From Agathobaculum ammoniilyticum (GTDB lineage Bacteria; Bacillota; Clostridia; Oscillospirales; Butyricicoccaceae), in assembly GCF_025567315.1 (NCBI RefSeq), contig NZ_JAOQJE010000008.1:1-64000 (forward strand): a stretch of 64,000 bases of DNA, in the 5' to 3' direction. Positions 6,357 through 14,638 of the stretch are shown here, in pieces (position 1 is the first letter of the stretch; each line of letters starts with the position of its first letter). The position numbers and the translations under genes were made by a program. Under the pieces are notes generated by a model. The model worked only from the letters and a program-made list of their open reading frames with translations, was not told where the DNA came from and did not search any database.

Positions 6357-7274
6357 TCATTCTGCTGCGGCCTGTACGCCCGCCATGTCCTGCACGGGCT
6401 TGCACGCCAGCTCCTTGCTGATCTTGCCCGCGAAGCCGGTGAGCGTTTTGCCCGGGCCGATCTCGCACGCGGTGGTAAGGCCCGCCGCCATGCCGTTGCG
6501 GACGAGCTGCGTCCAGCGCACGGGAGAGATCATGTGTTGCTCCAGATGCGCGGGCAGGTCGGCGCAGTCGAGTACGTTGCCGTCCAGGTTGGAGTAGATA
6601 TCCATTCTGGGCGCGGAGAAAGTAAAGTCCGACACATAAGCGCGCAGCTCGGCCGCCGCCTTGGCCATCAGCGGCGTGTGGAACGCGCCGGAAACCGCGA
6701 GCGGGAGCGCGCGCCGCGCGCCGGCCGCCTTGCAGTTCTCAACCGCCTCGTCCAGCGCCTTGCGCTCGCCCGCGATGACGAGCTGGCCGGGGCAGTTGTA
6801 GTTGACCGGACGCACCAAGCCGCCTGTCACCTGGGCGCAGGCCTGCTCGATCGCCGCGTCGTCCAGCCCGAGGATGGCGGCCATGCCGCCGTCGATCGAG
6901 TCCGCCGCCTGCTGCATCAGTTTGCCCCGCATGGACACGATCCTGACGCCGTCCGTGAGCGACACCACGCCGGCTGCCGCGAGCGCCGTGTATTCGCCCA
7001 ACGAGAAGCCCGCCGCGGCCTTGAAAGATACGCCGGCCTCCTGCAGCGCCGCGAGCGCGGCCATCGAGTGCGTAAAAATCGCGATCTGGCTGTTTTCCGT
7101 GCGGGAAAGCGCCTCCTTATCGCTGTCAAAGCAGAGCTTTGCAACGTCCAGGCCCGCCCCGTCGCTGGCCTCTTCAAAAACCAGCCGTGCGGCCTGCGAA
7201 TTTTCGTACAGGTCCCTGCCCATGCCCGGGGCCTGCGCGCCCTGGCCGGGGAAAAATGCAAAACCGTATTCCAT
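6357..7274 (-). CDS. fabD: Malonyl-CoA:ACP transacylase FabD
   Basis: The 305-residue enzyme moves malonyl groups from CoA to acyl carrier protein for fatty acid elongation. FFPGQGAQ opens the chain, the nucleophile is Ser91 in GFSLGE, and His199 lies in GAFHTPLM. The ATG at 7274 has GGAGG six bases upstream; the upstream extension in frame runs through the promoter region and is not used. In many Firmicutes fabD sits inside the fab operon between fabK and fabG, but here it is transcribed divergently from the rest. Confidence 0.95.
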   Translation of the reverse strand: MEYGFAFFPGQGAQAPGMGRDLYENSQAARLVFEEASDGAGLDVAKLCFDSDKEALSRTENSQIAIFTHSMAALAALQEAGVSFKAAAGFSLGEYTALAAAGVVSLTDGVRIVSMRGKLMQQAADSIDGGMAAILGLDDAAIEQACAQVTGGLVRPVNYNCPGQLVIAGERKALDEAVENCKAAGARRALPLAVSGAFHTPLMAKAAAELRAYVSDFTFSAPRMDIYSNLDGNVLDCADLPAHLEQHMISPVRWTQLVRNGMAAGLTTACEIGPGKTLTGFAGKISKELACKPVQDMAGVQAAAE

Positions 7275-7313
7275 TTCGTTCCTCCAAATACCGATGCCAG
7301 ACCTCGGAAAAGG

Positions 7314-7342
7314 TTGACATTTTCGTGTCCTTTTATTATAAT
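7314..7342 (+). promoter_or_regulatory. Consensus promoter of the fabH operon
   Basis: Perfect TTGACA (7314-7319), 17-base spacer, perfect TATAAT (7337-7342). The -10 box overlaps that of the divergent fabD promoter in the shared palindrome ATTATAAT (7335-7342). There is no other obvious promoter before acpP, so this probably drives ten genes. Confidence 0.8.
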
Positions 7343-7363
7343 AGTCAAGGATTACTTTGTCAA
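7335..7363 (-). promoter_or_regulatory. Consensus promoter of fabD
   Basis: On the minus strand TTGACA (7358-7363), 17 bases, TATAAT (7335-7340). Its -35 lies in the initially transcribed region of the fabH operon and vice versa, so RNA polymerase cannot occupy both promoters at once. Confidence 0.78.
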
Positions 7364-7372
7364 TCAAACTAT
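7354..7372. promoter_or_regulatory. Candidate FabT-type operator
   Basis: TTTGTCAATCAAA (7356-7368), flanked by ACT on the right, is an imperfect dyad one base from the TTTGA-N3-TCAAA pattern that I associate with FabT, the MarR-family repressor of fatty acid genes. It covers the fabD -35 box and lies just downstream of the fabH start point. A FabT-like MarR protein is encoded at 34855-35319. Confidence 0.4.
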
Positions 7373-7404
7373 TGTCGCTTTTCCACGGTTTTTGGGAGAG
7401 CGAT

Positions 7405-8409
7405 TTGATTTTAGGGAGCGTGGCTATCATCAACACTCAACTGATCGGCACGGGATCGTGCATTCCGGAGTTTGCCCTGACCAATGCGATGCTCGAGCAG
7501 ATGGTCGACACCAGCGACGAGTGGATCGTCAAGCGCACCGGCGTGCGCGAGCGCCGCATCGCCAGAAACACCCGCACATGGGAGTTGGCGCTCGGCGCAG
7601 CGCAGAACGCGCTGGCGGACGCGGGAATCACGGCGGAGGAGCTTGACCTGCTCCTGGTCAGCACCTGCACGCCGGATACCAACACGCCCAACACCGCGAG
7701 CGTCCTGCAGGACAAGCTGGGCGCTCGCCAGGTTGGCGCGATGGATATCAACAACGCCTGCGCGGGCTTCATCTCCGCGACCGACATCGCGGACAGCTAC
7801 ATCCGGTCGGGCAAGGCGAAGACCGTACTCGTCGTTTCGGCGGAAACGCTGCACCGCATCACGGATTACACCGACCGCTCCACCTGCATCCTGTTTGGCG
7901 ACGGGGCGGCCGCAGCGGTCTACCGCGCGACCGAGGACGCCGCCGTGGGCATCCAGTCCACGTTTATCGCGGCGGACGGCTCGGGCGCGGAGTACCTGTA
8001 CATGGAGGCGCTGCCGGTCGAAGACCCGTTCGCGCCCGAGCGGACAGTCGACCCTAAGGCGCGCTTCCTGAAAATGCAGGGCGCGGCGGTCGTGCGGTTC
8101 ACCGCGCGCGCGGTTCCGCTGGCAATCGATACCGCGCTGCAGCGCGCGGGCGTTTCGGCCGAGGAGATCGACTGGGTGGTGCCGCATCAGGCCAACCTGC
8201 GCATCCTGGACGTGATCGCCAAGCGCTACCATCTGCCGAAAGAAAAGGTCTATGTGAACATGGACCGCTTCGGCAACACCTCTTCGGCCAGTGTGCCGAT
8301 CTGCCTGGACGAGATGCGCCGCAAGGGCCTGCTCAAAGCGGGCCAGACCATCGTCTGCACCGGCTTCGGCGGTGGGCTGACCTACGGCGCGTTTGTACTC
8401 AAACTGTAA
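7405..8409 (+). CDS. fabH: Beta-ketoacyl-ACP synthase III FabH
   Basis: Condenses acetyl-CoA (or a branched starter) with malonyl-ACP to begin fatty acid synthesis. The Cys-His-Asn triad is visible in NNACAGF, PHQAN and GNTSSAS. The start is uncertain: TTG at 7405 has GGGAG six bases upstream and gives 334 residues; GTG at 7420 gives the more usual N-terminus but its AGGGAG is only one base away. First gene of the fabH-K-G-F-accB-fabZ-accCDA-acpP operon. Confidence 0.93.
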   Translation: MILGSVAIINTQLIGTGSCIPEFALTNAMLEQMVDTSDEWIVKRTGVRERRIARNTRTWELALGAAQNALADAGITAEELDLLLVSTCTPDTNTPNTASVLQDKLGARQVGAMDINNACAGFISATDIADSYIRSGKAKTVLVVSAETLHRITDYTDRSTCILFGDGAAAAVYRATEDAAVGIQSTFIAADGSGAEYLYMEALPVEDPFAPERTVDPKARFLKMQGAAVVRFTARAVPLAIDTALQRAGVSAEEIDWVVPHQANLRILDVIAKRYHLPKEKVYVNMDRFGNTSSASVPICLDEMRRKGLLKAGQTIVCTGFGGGLTYGAFVLKL

Positions 8410-8425
8410 AAGGGGAGCGAATCAA

Positions 8426-9373
8426 ATGAAGACCAAGATCACAGAACTTCTCGGTATTGAATATCCGATTGTGCAGGGCGCGATGGCGTGGATCGCGGAG
8501 CACCACCTCGCGGCGGCGGTGTCCAAGGCGGGCGGCCTGGGCATCATCGCGGGCGGCGCGGCGCCGGTGGATTATATCCGCGATGAGATCCATAAGGCGC
8601 GCGCGATTACGGATAAGCCGCTGGGCATGAATATCATGCTGCTCTCCCCGAACGCAGACGACCTCGCCCAGCTCGCCATCGACGAGAAGATCGAGGTGCT
8701 GACCACGGGCGCGGGCAATCCGGGCAAATATATGGAAGGCTGGAAGAGCGCGGGCATCAAGGTGATGCCGGTCGTCGCGTCGGTCGCGCTGGCCAAGCGC
8801 ATGGCGCGCGCGGGCGCGGACGCGGTTATCGCGGAAGGCATGGAGGGCGGCGGCCACATCGGCGAGCTGACGACCATGCCGCTTGTGCCGCAGGTAGTGG
8901 ACGCGGTGGATGTGCCGGTTATCGCGGCGGGCGGTATCGCGGACGGCCGCGGCATGGCCGCGGCGCTCCTGCTGGGCGCGGAGGGCGTGCAGTGCGGCAC
9001 GGTGTTCCTCGCGTCCGACGAGTGCTATATTTCGGATAAGTACAAGGAGCTTGTGCTCAAGGCGAGCGATATTTCCACGGTTGTTACCGGACGTCCGTCC
9101 GGCCATCCGGTGCGCTCGCTCAAAACGCCGATGGCGCGCAAGTGCCTGGAACTGGAGAAGATCGGCACCGAGCAGTCGCTGGAGGAGCTGGAGGCTGCGA
9201 CCGCGGGTTCTCTGCGCAAGGCGGTGCAGGATGGGAACTATGAGGAAGGCACGTTTATGTCCGGCCAGATCGCGGGTATGCTCACCGAGCTGCGCCCGTG
9301 CGCGGATATCCTGCGCGGCATGACTGAGGGAGCGGAGCAGCTGCTCCGCACCGCATATCAGCGTTTTGAATAA
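8426..9373 (+). CDS. fabK: Enoyl-ACP reductase II FabK (FMN-dependent)
   Basis: The 315-residue flavoprotein performs the last reduction of each elongation cycle; it is the triclosan-insensitive alternative to FabI. It belongs to the nitronate monooxygenase-like TIM barrels: PIVQGAMAWIA at the N-terminus, EGMEGGGHIGE near the centre, and the FMN phosphate region VIAAGGIADGRG. AGGGGAG lies before the ATG at 8426. It is 16 bases after fabH and 13 before fabG, so cotranscribed. Confidence 0.93.
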   Translation: MKTKITELLGIEYPIVQGAMAWIAEHHLAAAVSKAGGLGIIAGGAAPVDYIRDEIHKARAITDKPLGMNIMLLSPNADDLAQLAIDEKIEVLTTGAGNPGKYMEGWKSAGIKVMPVVASVALAKRMARAGADAVIAEGMEGGGHIGELTTMPLVPQVVDAVDVPVIAAGGIADGRGMAAALLLGAEGVQCGTVFLASDECYISDKYKELVLKASDISTVVTGRPSGHPVRSLKTPMARKCLELEKIGTEQSLEELEAATAGSLRKAVQDGNYEEGTFMSGQIAGMLTELRPCADILRGMTEGAEQLLRTAYQRFE

Positions 9374-9386
9374 GGAGAGCGGGAAC

Positions 9387-10115
9387 ATGGGTGTTGCAAT
9401 TGTAACTGGCGGCTCGCGCGGCATCGGCGCGGCCATTTCGGAAAAGCTGGCAAAGGACGGCTATGATGTTGTGATCAACTGTGCCTCCTCGGTGGAGAAG
9501 GCGGAGGGCGTCGCGGAGAAGTGCCGCGCGTACGGCGTCAAGGCGGTCGTAAAGCAGTGGGATGTCGCGGATTACGCGGCGTGCGAGGCGGCGGTCAAGC
9601 AGATCAAGGAGGAGCTGGGCGTGCCAGCGGTGCTGGTCAATAACGCGGGCATCACGCGCGACGGGCTGCTCGTCCGCATGAAGCCCGACCAGTTTGACGC
9701 GGTCGTTTCGACCAACCTGAAGGGGACTTTCAACATGACCCAGATCGTCGGCGCGATGATGCTGCGCGCCAAGGCGGGCAGCATTGTCAGCCTGTCGAGC
9801 GTGGTCGGTATTTCGGGCAATGCGGGGCAGGCGAATTACGCGGCTTCCAAGGCGGGCGTGATCGGCCTGACCAAATCCGCGGCCAAGGAGCTGGGGGCGC
9901 GCGGCGTGCGCGTCAACGCGGTGGCGCCGGGCTTTATCGAAAGCGATATGACCGACGTGCTGCCGGAGGATGTGAAGAAAGGCATGCTGGCGCAGATCGC
10001 CATGAAGCGCTGCGGCCGTCCGGAGGAGATCGCGGATATCGTTTCGTTCCTTGCGTCGGACGCGGCCTCGTATATCACCGGACAGGTCATCGTTGCGGAC
10101 GGCGGCATGCTTTGA
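9387..10115 (+). CDS. fabG: 3-oxoacyl-ACP reductase FabG
   Basis: A 242-residue short-chain dehydrogenase that reduces beta-ketoacyl-ACP with NADPH. The cofactor loop TGGSRGIG is near residue 7, the NNAG motif near 88, the catalytic Ser/Tyr/Lys set in SLSSVVG and YAASK near 138-158, and a PG loop in VAPGFIESDM. AAGGAGAG precedes the ATG at 9387. It is within the fatty acid operon between fabK and fabF. Confidence 0.95.
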   Translation: MGVAIVTGGSRGIGAAISEKLAKDGYDVVINCASSVEKAEGVAEKCRAYGVKAVVKQWDVADYAACEAAVKQIKEELGVPAVLVNNAGITRDGLLVRMKPDQFDAVVSTNLKGTFNMTQIVGAMMLRAKAGSIVSLSSVVGISGNAGQANYAASKAGVIGLTKSAAKELGARGVRVNAVAPGFIESDMTDVLPEDVKKGMLAQIAMKRCGRPEEIADIVSFLASDAASYITGQVIVADGGML

Positions 10116-10193
10116 CCTGCCGCACGGAAGCAGAAGGGCGGGACACGCGCAGGCGGCACGTCCCGGGAAAACGAGGAAGAAGGAGATGCTTTG

Positions 10194-11423
10194 ATGGAAC
10201 GGGTAGTTATCACTGGTATGGGCGCGGTCACGCCGGTCGGCAACGACGTCCAGACGTTTTGGGAGTCGCTCAAGGCCGGTAAGTGCGGTGTAGGTCCGAT
10301 CACCAAGTTCGATGTATCGGAATTTAAGGTAAAGCTGGCCGCTGAGGTCAAGGATTTCGACGTGACGCAGTATGTAGATAAGCGCGAGGCGCGCCGGATG
10401 GACATCAACTGCCACTTTGCGCTGGCGGCGGCGCAGCAGGCGGTCGACCAGGCGGGCCTCTGGGAAGGGAGCTTCGATCCCTACCGCGCGGGCGTGATTT
10501 ATGGCTCGGGCGTGGGCGGTCTGCAGATCGCTGAGCAGGAGATCCCCAAGCTGAACGAAAAGGGGCCGGGGCGCGTGTCCCCGCTGTGTATTCCGGAGAT
10601 GATCGCCAACATGGCGGCGGCGTATATCTCCATGCGGTTCGGCTTCAAGGGCGAGAATTTCTGTCCGGTTTCCGCCTGTGCGACGGGCAACCATGCGATC
10701 GGCGAGGCTATGCGCGCTATCCGGCATGGCTATCAGGACGTCGTGGTCTGCGGCGGCACCGAGAACGGTATTATCCCGATCTCGATGGCAGGCTTCCAGA
10801 ACATGAAAGCCGTGCATATGGGCGATGAGCCGGCATGCGCCTCCATTCCGTTCGACGCCCGCCGGTCGGGCTTTGTGATGGGCGAGGGCGCGGGCTGCCT
10901 GGTGCTTGAGAGCCTGACGCATGCCCAAGCGCGCGGCGCGACGATCCTCGCGGAGATTGCGGGCTACGGCGCGACCGGAGACGCCTACCATATCACCAGC
11001 CCCTCTCCGGACGGAGAGGCCGCTTCGCGCGCCATCCTGGGCGCGATCACGGACGCGGGCCTGACTCCTGCGGATGTGGACTATATCAACGCGCACGGCA
11101 CGTCCACCCCGCTGAATGAAAAGTATGAAACCATCGCCATCAAAAAGGCGTTTGGGGACGAGGCGTACAAGGTCAAGGTGTCGTCCACCAAGTCGATGAC
11201 CGGCCACCTGCTGGGCGGCGCGGCCGCGGTTGAGGCGATTGCGTGCGTCATGGCGATCCGCGACGGTGTGGTGCCGCCAACCATCGGCTATCAGGAGGCG
11301 GATCCGGACTGCGATCTGGATATCACCCCGAACAGGGCGGTTGAAATGCCCGTGAACGTGGCGATTTCCAATTCGTTGGGCTTTGGCGGCCATAACGCCT
11401 GCATCCTGATTAAGAAGGTGTAA
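10194..11423 (+). CDS. fabF: Beta-ketoacyl-ACP synthase II FabF
   Basis: The 409-residue condensing enzyme elongates acyl-ACP with malonyl-ACP. The Cys-His-His triad is in VSACATGNH, NAHGTSTPLNE and TKSMTGHLLGGA. AAGGAG lies eight bases before ATG 10194; a TTG one codon earlier is not preferred. The 78-base gap after fabG has no promoter or terminator, so it belongs to the operon. It is followed after three bases by accB. Confidence 0.95.
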   Translation: MERVVITGMGAVTPVGNDVQTFWESLKAGKCGVGPITKFDVSEFKVKLAAEVKDFDVTQYVDKREARRMDINCHFALAAAQQAVDQAGLWEGSFDPYRAGVIYGSGVGGLQIAEQEIPKLNEKGPGRVSPLCIPEMIANMAAAYISMRFGFKGENFCPVSACATGNHAIGEAMRAIRHGYQDVVVCGGTENGIIPISMAGFQNMKAVHMGDEPACASIPFDARRSGFVMGEGAGCLVLESLTHAQARGATILAEIAGYGATGDAYHITSPSPDGEAASRAILGAITDAGLTPADVDYINAHGTSTPLNEKYETIAIKKAFGDEAYKVKVSSTKSMTGHLLGGAAAVEAIACVMAIRDGVVPPTIGYQEADPDCDLDITPNRAVEMPVNVAISNSLGFGGHNACILIKKV

Positions 11424-11426
11424 GAT

Positions 11427-11885
11427 ATGGATATCAAGGAACTGAAAGACGTTGCCATCGAGCTGATGGATGCGCTCAAGGCCAAGGGCCTGGGCGAGGT
11501 AGAGATCGAACTGGACGACATGAAGCTGAAGATCAAATCCGCTCCTCCCGCGCCGGTTGTGGCGGCTCCCGCGGCGGCGGTAGCACCGGCGGCTGCCCCC
11601 GCTGCCGCGTCGGAGGACGAGGCGCCTGCCGCGGCCGAGGACCTGCCCGAGGGTACGCCGGTCAGGAGCCCGCTGGTGGGAACGTTCTATTCCTCCCCGT
11701 CCCCGGACGCGCCGCCGTTCGTGCTGGTCGGCCAGAAGGTCAAGGAGGGCGACACGCTATTCATCGTGGAAGCGATGAAGACCATGAACGAGATCAAGTC
11801 CCCGTGCGACGGAACGGTCGTGCGCATTCTGGCGCAGCCGGGCGATATGGTCGAGTATAACCAGATCATCGTTGTGATCGAATAA
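11427..11885 (+). CDS. accB: Biotin carboxyl carrier protein AccB
   Basis: This 152-residue subunit of acetyl-CoA carboxylase carries biotin on the lysine of EAMKTMNEI near the C-terminus. The middle is an Ala/Pro-rich flexible hinge (about 38-70), followed by the lipoyl-like biotinyl domain (SPLVGTFY onward). It lets biotin swing between AccC and AccDA. It starts three bases after fabF. Confidence 0.95.
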   Translation: MDIKELKDVAIELMDALKAKGLGEVEIELDDMKLKIKSAPPAPVVAAPAAAVAPAAAPAAASEDEAPAAAEDLPEGTPVRSPLVGTFYSSPSPDAPPFVLVGQKVKEGDTLFIVEAMKTMNEIKSPCDGTVVRILAQPGDMVEYNQIIVVIE

Positions 11886-11958
11886 GGGAAACGGCAGCCG
11901 GTTCGCCGCAGGGCGCGGCGGGAAAGGGCTTGCGTTTTCACAGGAGAGGGATTATAAT

Positions 11959-12384
11959 ATGCTGAACAAAGAACAGATCATGGAGATCCTTCCGCACCGC
12001 CCGCCCATGCTGCTGGTGGACGAGATCCTCGAAATGGACGAGGAGCACGCGGTAGGCACGCTGCACCTGACGGGCGACGAGTTTTTCTTCCAGGGCCACT
12101 TCCCGGGCAACCCGATCATGCCCGCCGTGTTCCGGCTGGAGGCGCTGGCGCAGGTCGGCGGCGTGGCGCTGCTGTCCATTCCGGAATTCAAGGGGAAGAC
12201 CGCGGTGTATACCGGTATTGATAAGGCGAAATTCCGCGCCATGGCCAAGCCGGGCGATACGCTCCGGCTGGAGGTGAGGTTTGTCAAGCGCCGCGGTCCG
12301 ATGGCGGTCGCCGAGGGCGTAGCTTGGGTCGGCGATCAGAAGGCCGCCGAGGCGGAAATCAAGTGCATGGTCATCATGGACTAA
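11959..12384 (+). CDS. fabZ: 3-hydroxyacyl-ACP dehydratase FabZ
   Basis: A 141-residue hot-dog-fold dehydratase. PHRPPMLLVD begins the chain and the active-site histidine lies in FQGHFPGNPIMP, with the acidic partner in FRLEALAQVGG. It introduces the double bond that FabK reduces. A GGAGAGGG site precedes the ATG. The placement between accB and accC is usual for clostridial fab clusters. Confidence 0.94.
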   Translation: MLNKEQIMEILPHRPPMLLVDEILEMDEEHAVGTLHLTGDEFFFQGHFPGNPIMPAVFRLEALAQVGGVALLSIPEFKGKTAVYTGIDKAKFRAMAKPGDTLRLEVRFVKRRGPMAVAEGVAWVGDQKAAEAEIKCMVIMD

Positions 12385-12397
12385 GGCAGGGGAAACA

Positions 12398-13744
12398 ATG
12401 TTTCAAAAGGTACTCATCGCGAACCGCGGCGAGATCGCGGTCCGCATCATACAGGCTTGCCGCGACCTGGGCATCATTTCGGTCGCGGTATATTCCGAGG
12501 CCGACCGCGAGGCACTGCACGCGCAGATCGCGGATGAAGCGGTGTGCATCGGGCCGGCGCGCGCTTCGGAAAGCTATCTGAATATGGAGAACATTATCTC
12601 CGCGGCGCTGGCCTCGGGGTGTCAGGCGATCCATCCGGGCTTTGGCTTCCTGTCGGAAAATCCCGATTTTGCCGAGCTTACCACCCAGGCCGGGCTGGCG
12701 TTCATCGGGCCGACCTCGGCCACCATCCGTCTGATGGGCGATAAATCCGAAGCCAAGCGCAACGCCATCGCGGCGGGCGTGCCGGTCGCGCTCGGCACGG
12801 ATGGGCCGCTGCGCGATTTTGACGAGGCGATCAGTGAGGCCGAGCGCATCGGGTATCCGGTTATGCTTAAGGCCGCGTCGGGCGGCGGCGGCAAGGGGAT
12901 CCGCGTGGCGCACAGCGTTCGGGAGCTGAAGGACGCCTACGACAGCGCGGCGGCGGAAGCGGTCGCCAATTTCGGCGACGGGCGCCTGTATATGGAAAAG
13001 TACATCCAAAACCCGCGCCATATTGAGGTGCAGATCATCGGGGACAATTTCGGCAACGTGGTACACCTGTTCGAGCGCGAATGCTCGGTGCAGCGCCGCC
13101 ATCAGAAGCTGATCGAGGAAAGCCCGTCCGCGTTCGTCACACCCGAGCTGCGCGAAAGGATGACCAGGGCCGCGGTCGATCTGGCCAGGCGCGTGGGCTA
13201 CCGCAACGCGGGTACGATCGAATTCCTGGTGGATAGCGACCGTAACTTTTATTTCTGCGAAATGAATACCCGCATTCAGGTAGAGCATCCTGTTACCGAA
13301 CAGGTGACCGGCGTGGACTTGGTGTGCGAGCAGATTCGGGTCGCGGCGGGCCGGCCGCTCTCGTTCGCGCAGGAGGATTTGACGCTGCGCGGCCACGCGA
13401 TCGAGTGCCGCATCAATGCCGAGGATCCTGCCCGCAATTTCGCGCCCTGTCCGGGGACGCTGGTGTCCATGCACCTGCCGGGCGGACCGGGCGTGCGCAT
13501 GGATACGGCGGCCTATCAGGGCTATCAGATACCGCCGTTTTATGATTCCATGATTGGCAAGCTGATCGTTTACGGCGCGGACCGGCAGCAGGCGATCGCA
13601 CGCATGCGCCGCGCGCTGGCCGAGACGTTGTTTGAGGGCGTCGTGACCGGTACGGACTACCAGATGCACATTCTGCGCTCCAAGGCCTTCGAGGAAGCGC
13701 GGTTCAATGTCAATTCGATCGCCAACGGCGATTTTGACCACTAA
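12398..13744 (+). CDS. accC: Biotin carboxylase AccC
   Basis: The 448-residue ATP-grasp enzyme carboxylates biotin on AccB with bicarbonate and ATP. FQKVLIANRGEIAVRI opens it, the glycine-rich ATP loop KAASGGGGKGIRV lies near 160, and the metal and bicarbonate region EMNTRIQVEHPVTE near 288. Full length. It starts 13 bases after fabZ and precedes accD by 15 bases. Confidence 0.96.
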   Translation: MFQKVLIANRGEIAVRIIQACRDLGIISVAVYSEADREALHAQIADEAVCIGPARASESYLNMENIISAALASGCQAIHPGFGFLSENPDFAELTTQAGLAFIGPTSATIRLMGDKSEAKRNAIAAGVPVALGTDGPLRDFDEAISEAERIGYPVMLKAASGGGGKGIRVAHSVRELKDAYDSAAAEAVANFGDGRLYMEKYIQNPRHIEVQIIGDNFGNVVHLFERECSVQRRHQKLIEESPSAFVTPELRERMTRAAVDLARRVGYRNAGTIEFLVDSDRNFYFCEMNTRIQVEHPVTEQVTGVDLVCEQIRVAAGRPLSFAQEDLTLRGHAIECRINAEDPARNFAPCPGTLVSMHLPGGPGVRMDTAAYQGYQIPPFYDSMIGKLIVYGADRQQAIARMRRALAETLFEGVVTGTDYQMHILRSKAFEEARFNVNSIANGDFDH

Positions 13745-13759
13745 TAAGGGGGGAACGGT

Positions 13760-14638
13760 ATGGGACTGATCGACCTTTTCCAGAAAACGCGCGAAACCTC
13801 CATGGAGATGAAGCCCCAGGAGGAGGAAGGCGTCAAGGTAGTCAAATGCAAGGGCTGTGGCGCGGAGATCAAGGCATATGCTTACGGGAAAAACCTGTAC
13901 GTCTGCCCGCACTGCGGCCGGTACGGCCGCCTGCTGGCGCGCACCCGCATCCGGCAGGTCGCGGATAAGGACAGCTTTACCGAGCTGTACGGTGACCTGG
14001 CGCCTGCGGACCCGATCGATTTTCCGGGCTATGCGGATAAGGCTGCGGAGCTGGCAGAAAAGGTCGGCATGCTGGACGCGGTCAAAACCGGCGTGTGCCG
14101 CATTGGCGGCGTGGAAACCTGCATCGGCGTGATGGACAGCCACTTCATGATGGCGTCCATGGGCTCGGTTGTGGGCGAAAAGCTGACCCGCCTGTTCGAA
14201 TACGCGACCGAAAAAGGGCTGCCCGTGGTGGTTTTCACCTGTTCGGGCGGCGCGCGTATGCAGGAAGGGATGTATTCGCTCCTGCAGATGGCCAAGGTGT
14301 CCGCCGCGGCGCGGCGGCACTCGGATGCAGGGCTGCTGTATATCACCGTGCTTACCGACCCGACGACTGGCGGCGTGACCGCCTCGTTCGCGATGCTGGG
14401 CGACATCATCCTCGCCGAGCCGCGCACAACCATCGGCTTTGCGGGGCGGCGCGTGATCGAGGGAACCATCGGCGAGACGCTGCCGGAGGATTTTCAGTCC
14501 TCGGAGTTCTTGCTTTCGCATGGCTTCTGTGATAAAATAGTTCCGCGCAATCAACTGAGGGGAACTTTGGAGAACCTGCTCAAGCTCCACTGTGCGCCCA
14601 AGGGGAAGAAACGGCAGGTGTGGCGCCATGAAGAATAA
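13760..14638 (+). CDS. accD: Acetyl-CoA carboxylase carboxyltransferase beta subunit AccD
   Basis: The 292-residue subunit has an N-terminal four-cysteine zinc ribbon (CKGCG and CPHCG, about residues 33-55) and a crotonase-like carboxyltransferase domain with the oxyanion loop FTCSGGARMQEG. Together with AccA it transfers the carboxyl group to acetyl-CoA. Its end overlaps the accA start by 11 bases, which suggests coupled, equimolar synthesis. Confidence 0.95.
   Translation: MGLIDLFQKTRETSMEMKPQEEEGVKVVKCKGCGAEIKAYAYGKNLYVCPHCGRYGRLLARTRIRQVADKDSFTELYGDLAPADPIDFPGYADKAAELAEKVGMLDAVKTGVCRIGGVETCIGVMDSHFMMASMGSVVGEKLTRLFEYATEKGLPVVVFTCSGGARMQEGMYSLLQMAKVSAAARRHSDAGLLYITVLTDPTTGGVTASFAMLGDIILAEPRTTIGFAGRRVIEGTIGETLPEDFQSSEFLLSHGFCDKIVPRNQLRGTLENLLKLHCAPKGKKRQVWRHEE

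Noticed and set aside
9282..11393. 703-codon open frame on the minus strand
   Set aside because: It lies antisense to fabG and fabF, whose products have complete catalytic motifs. High GC in codon position three produces long antisense frames; the translation is rich in Arg/His/Ala without domains.
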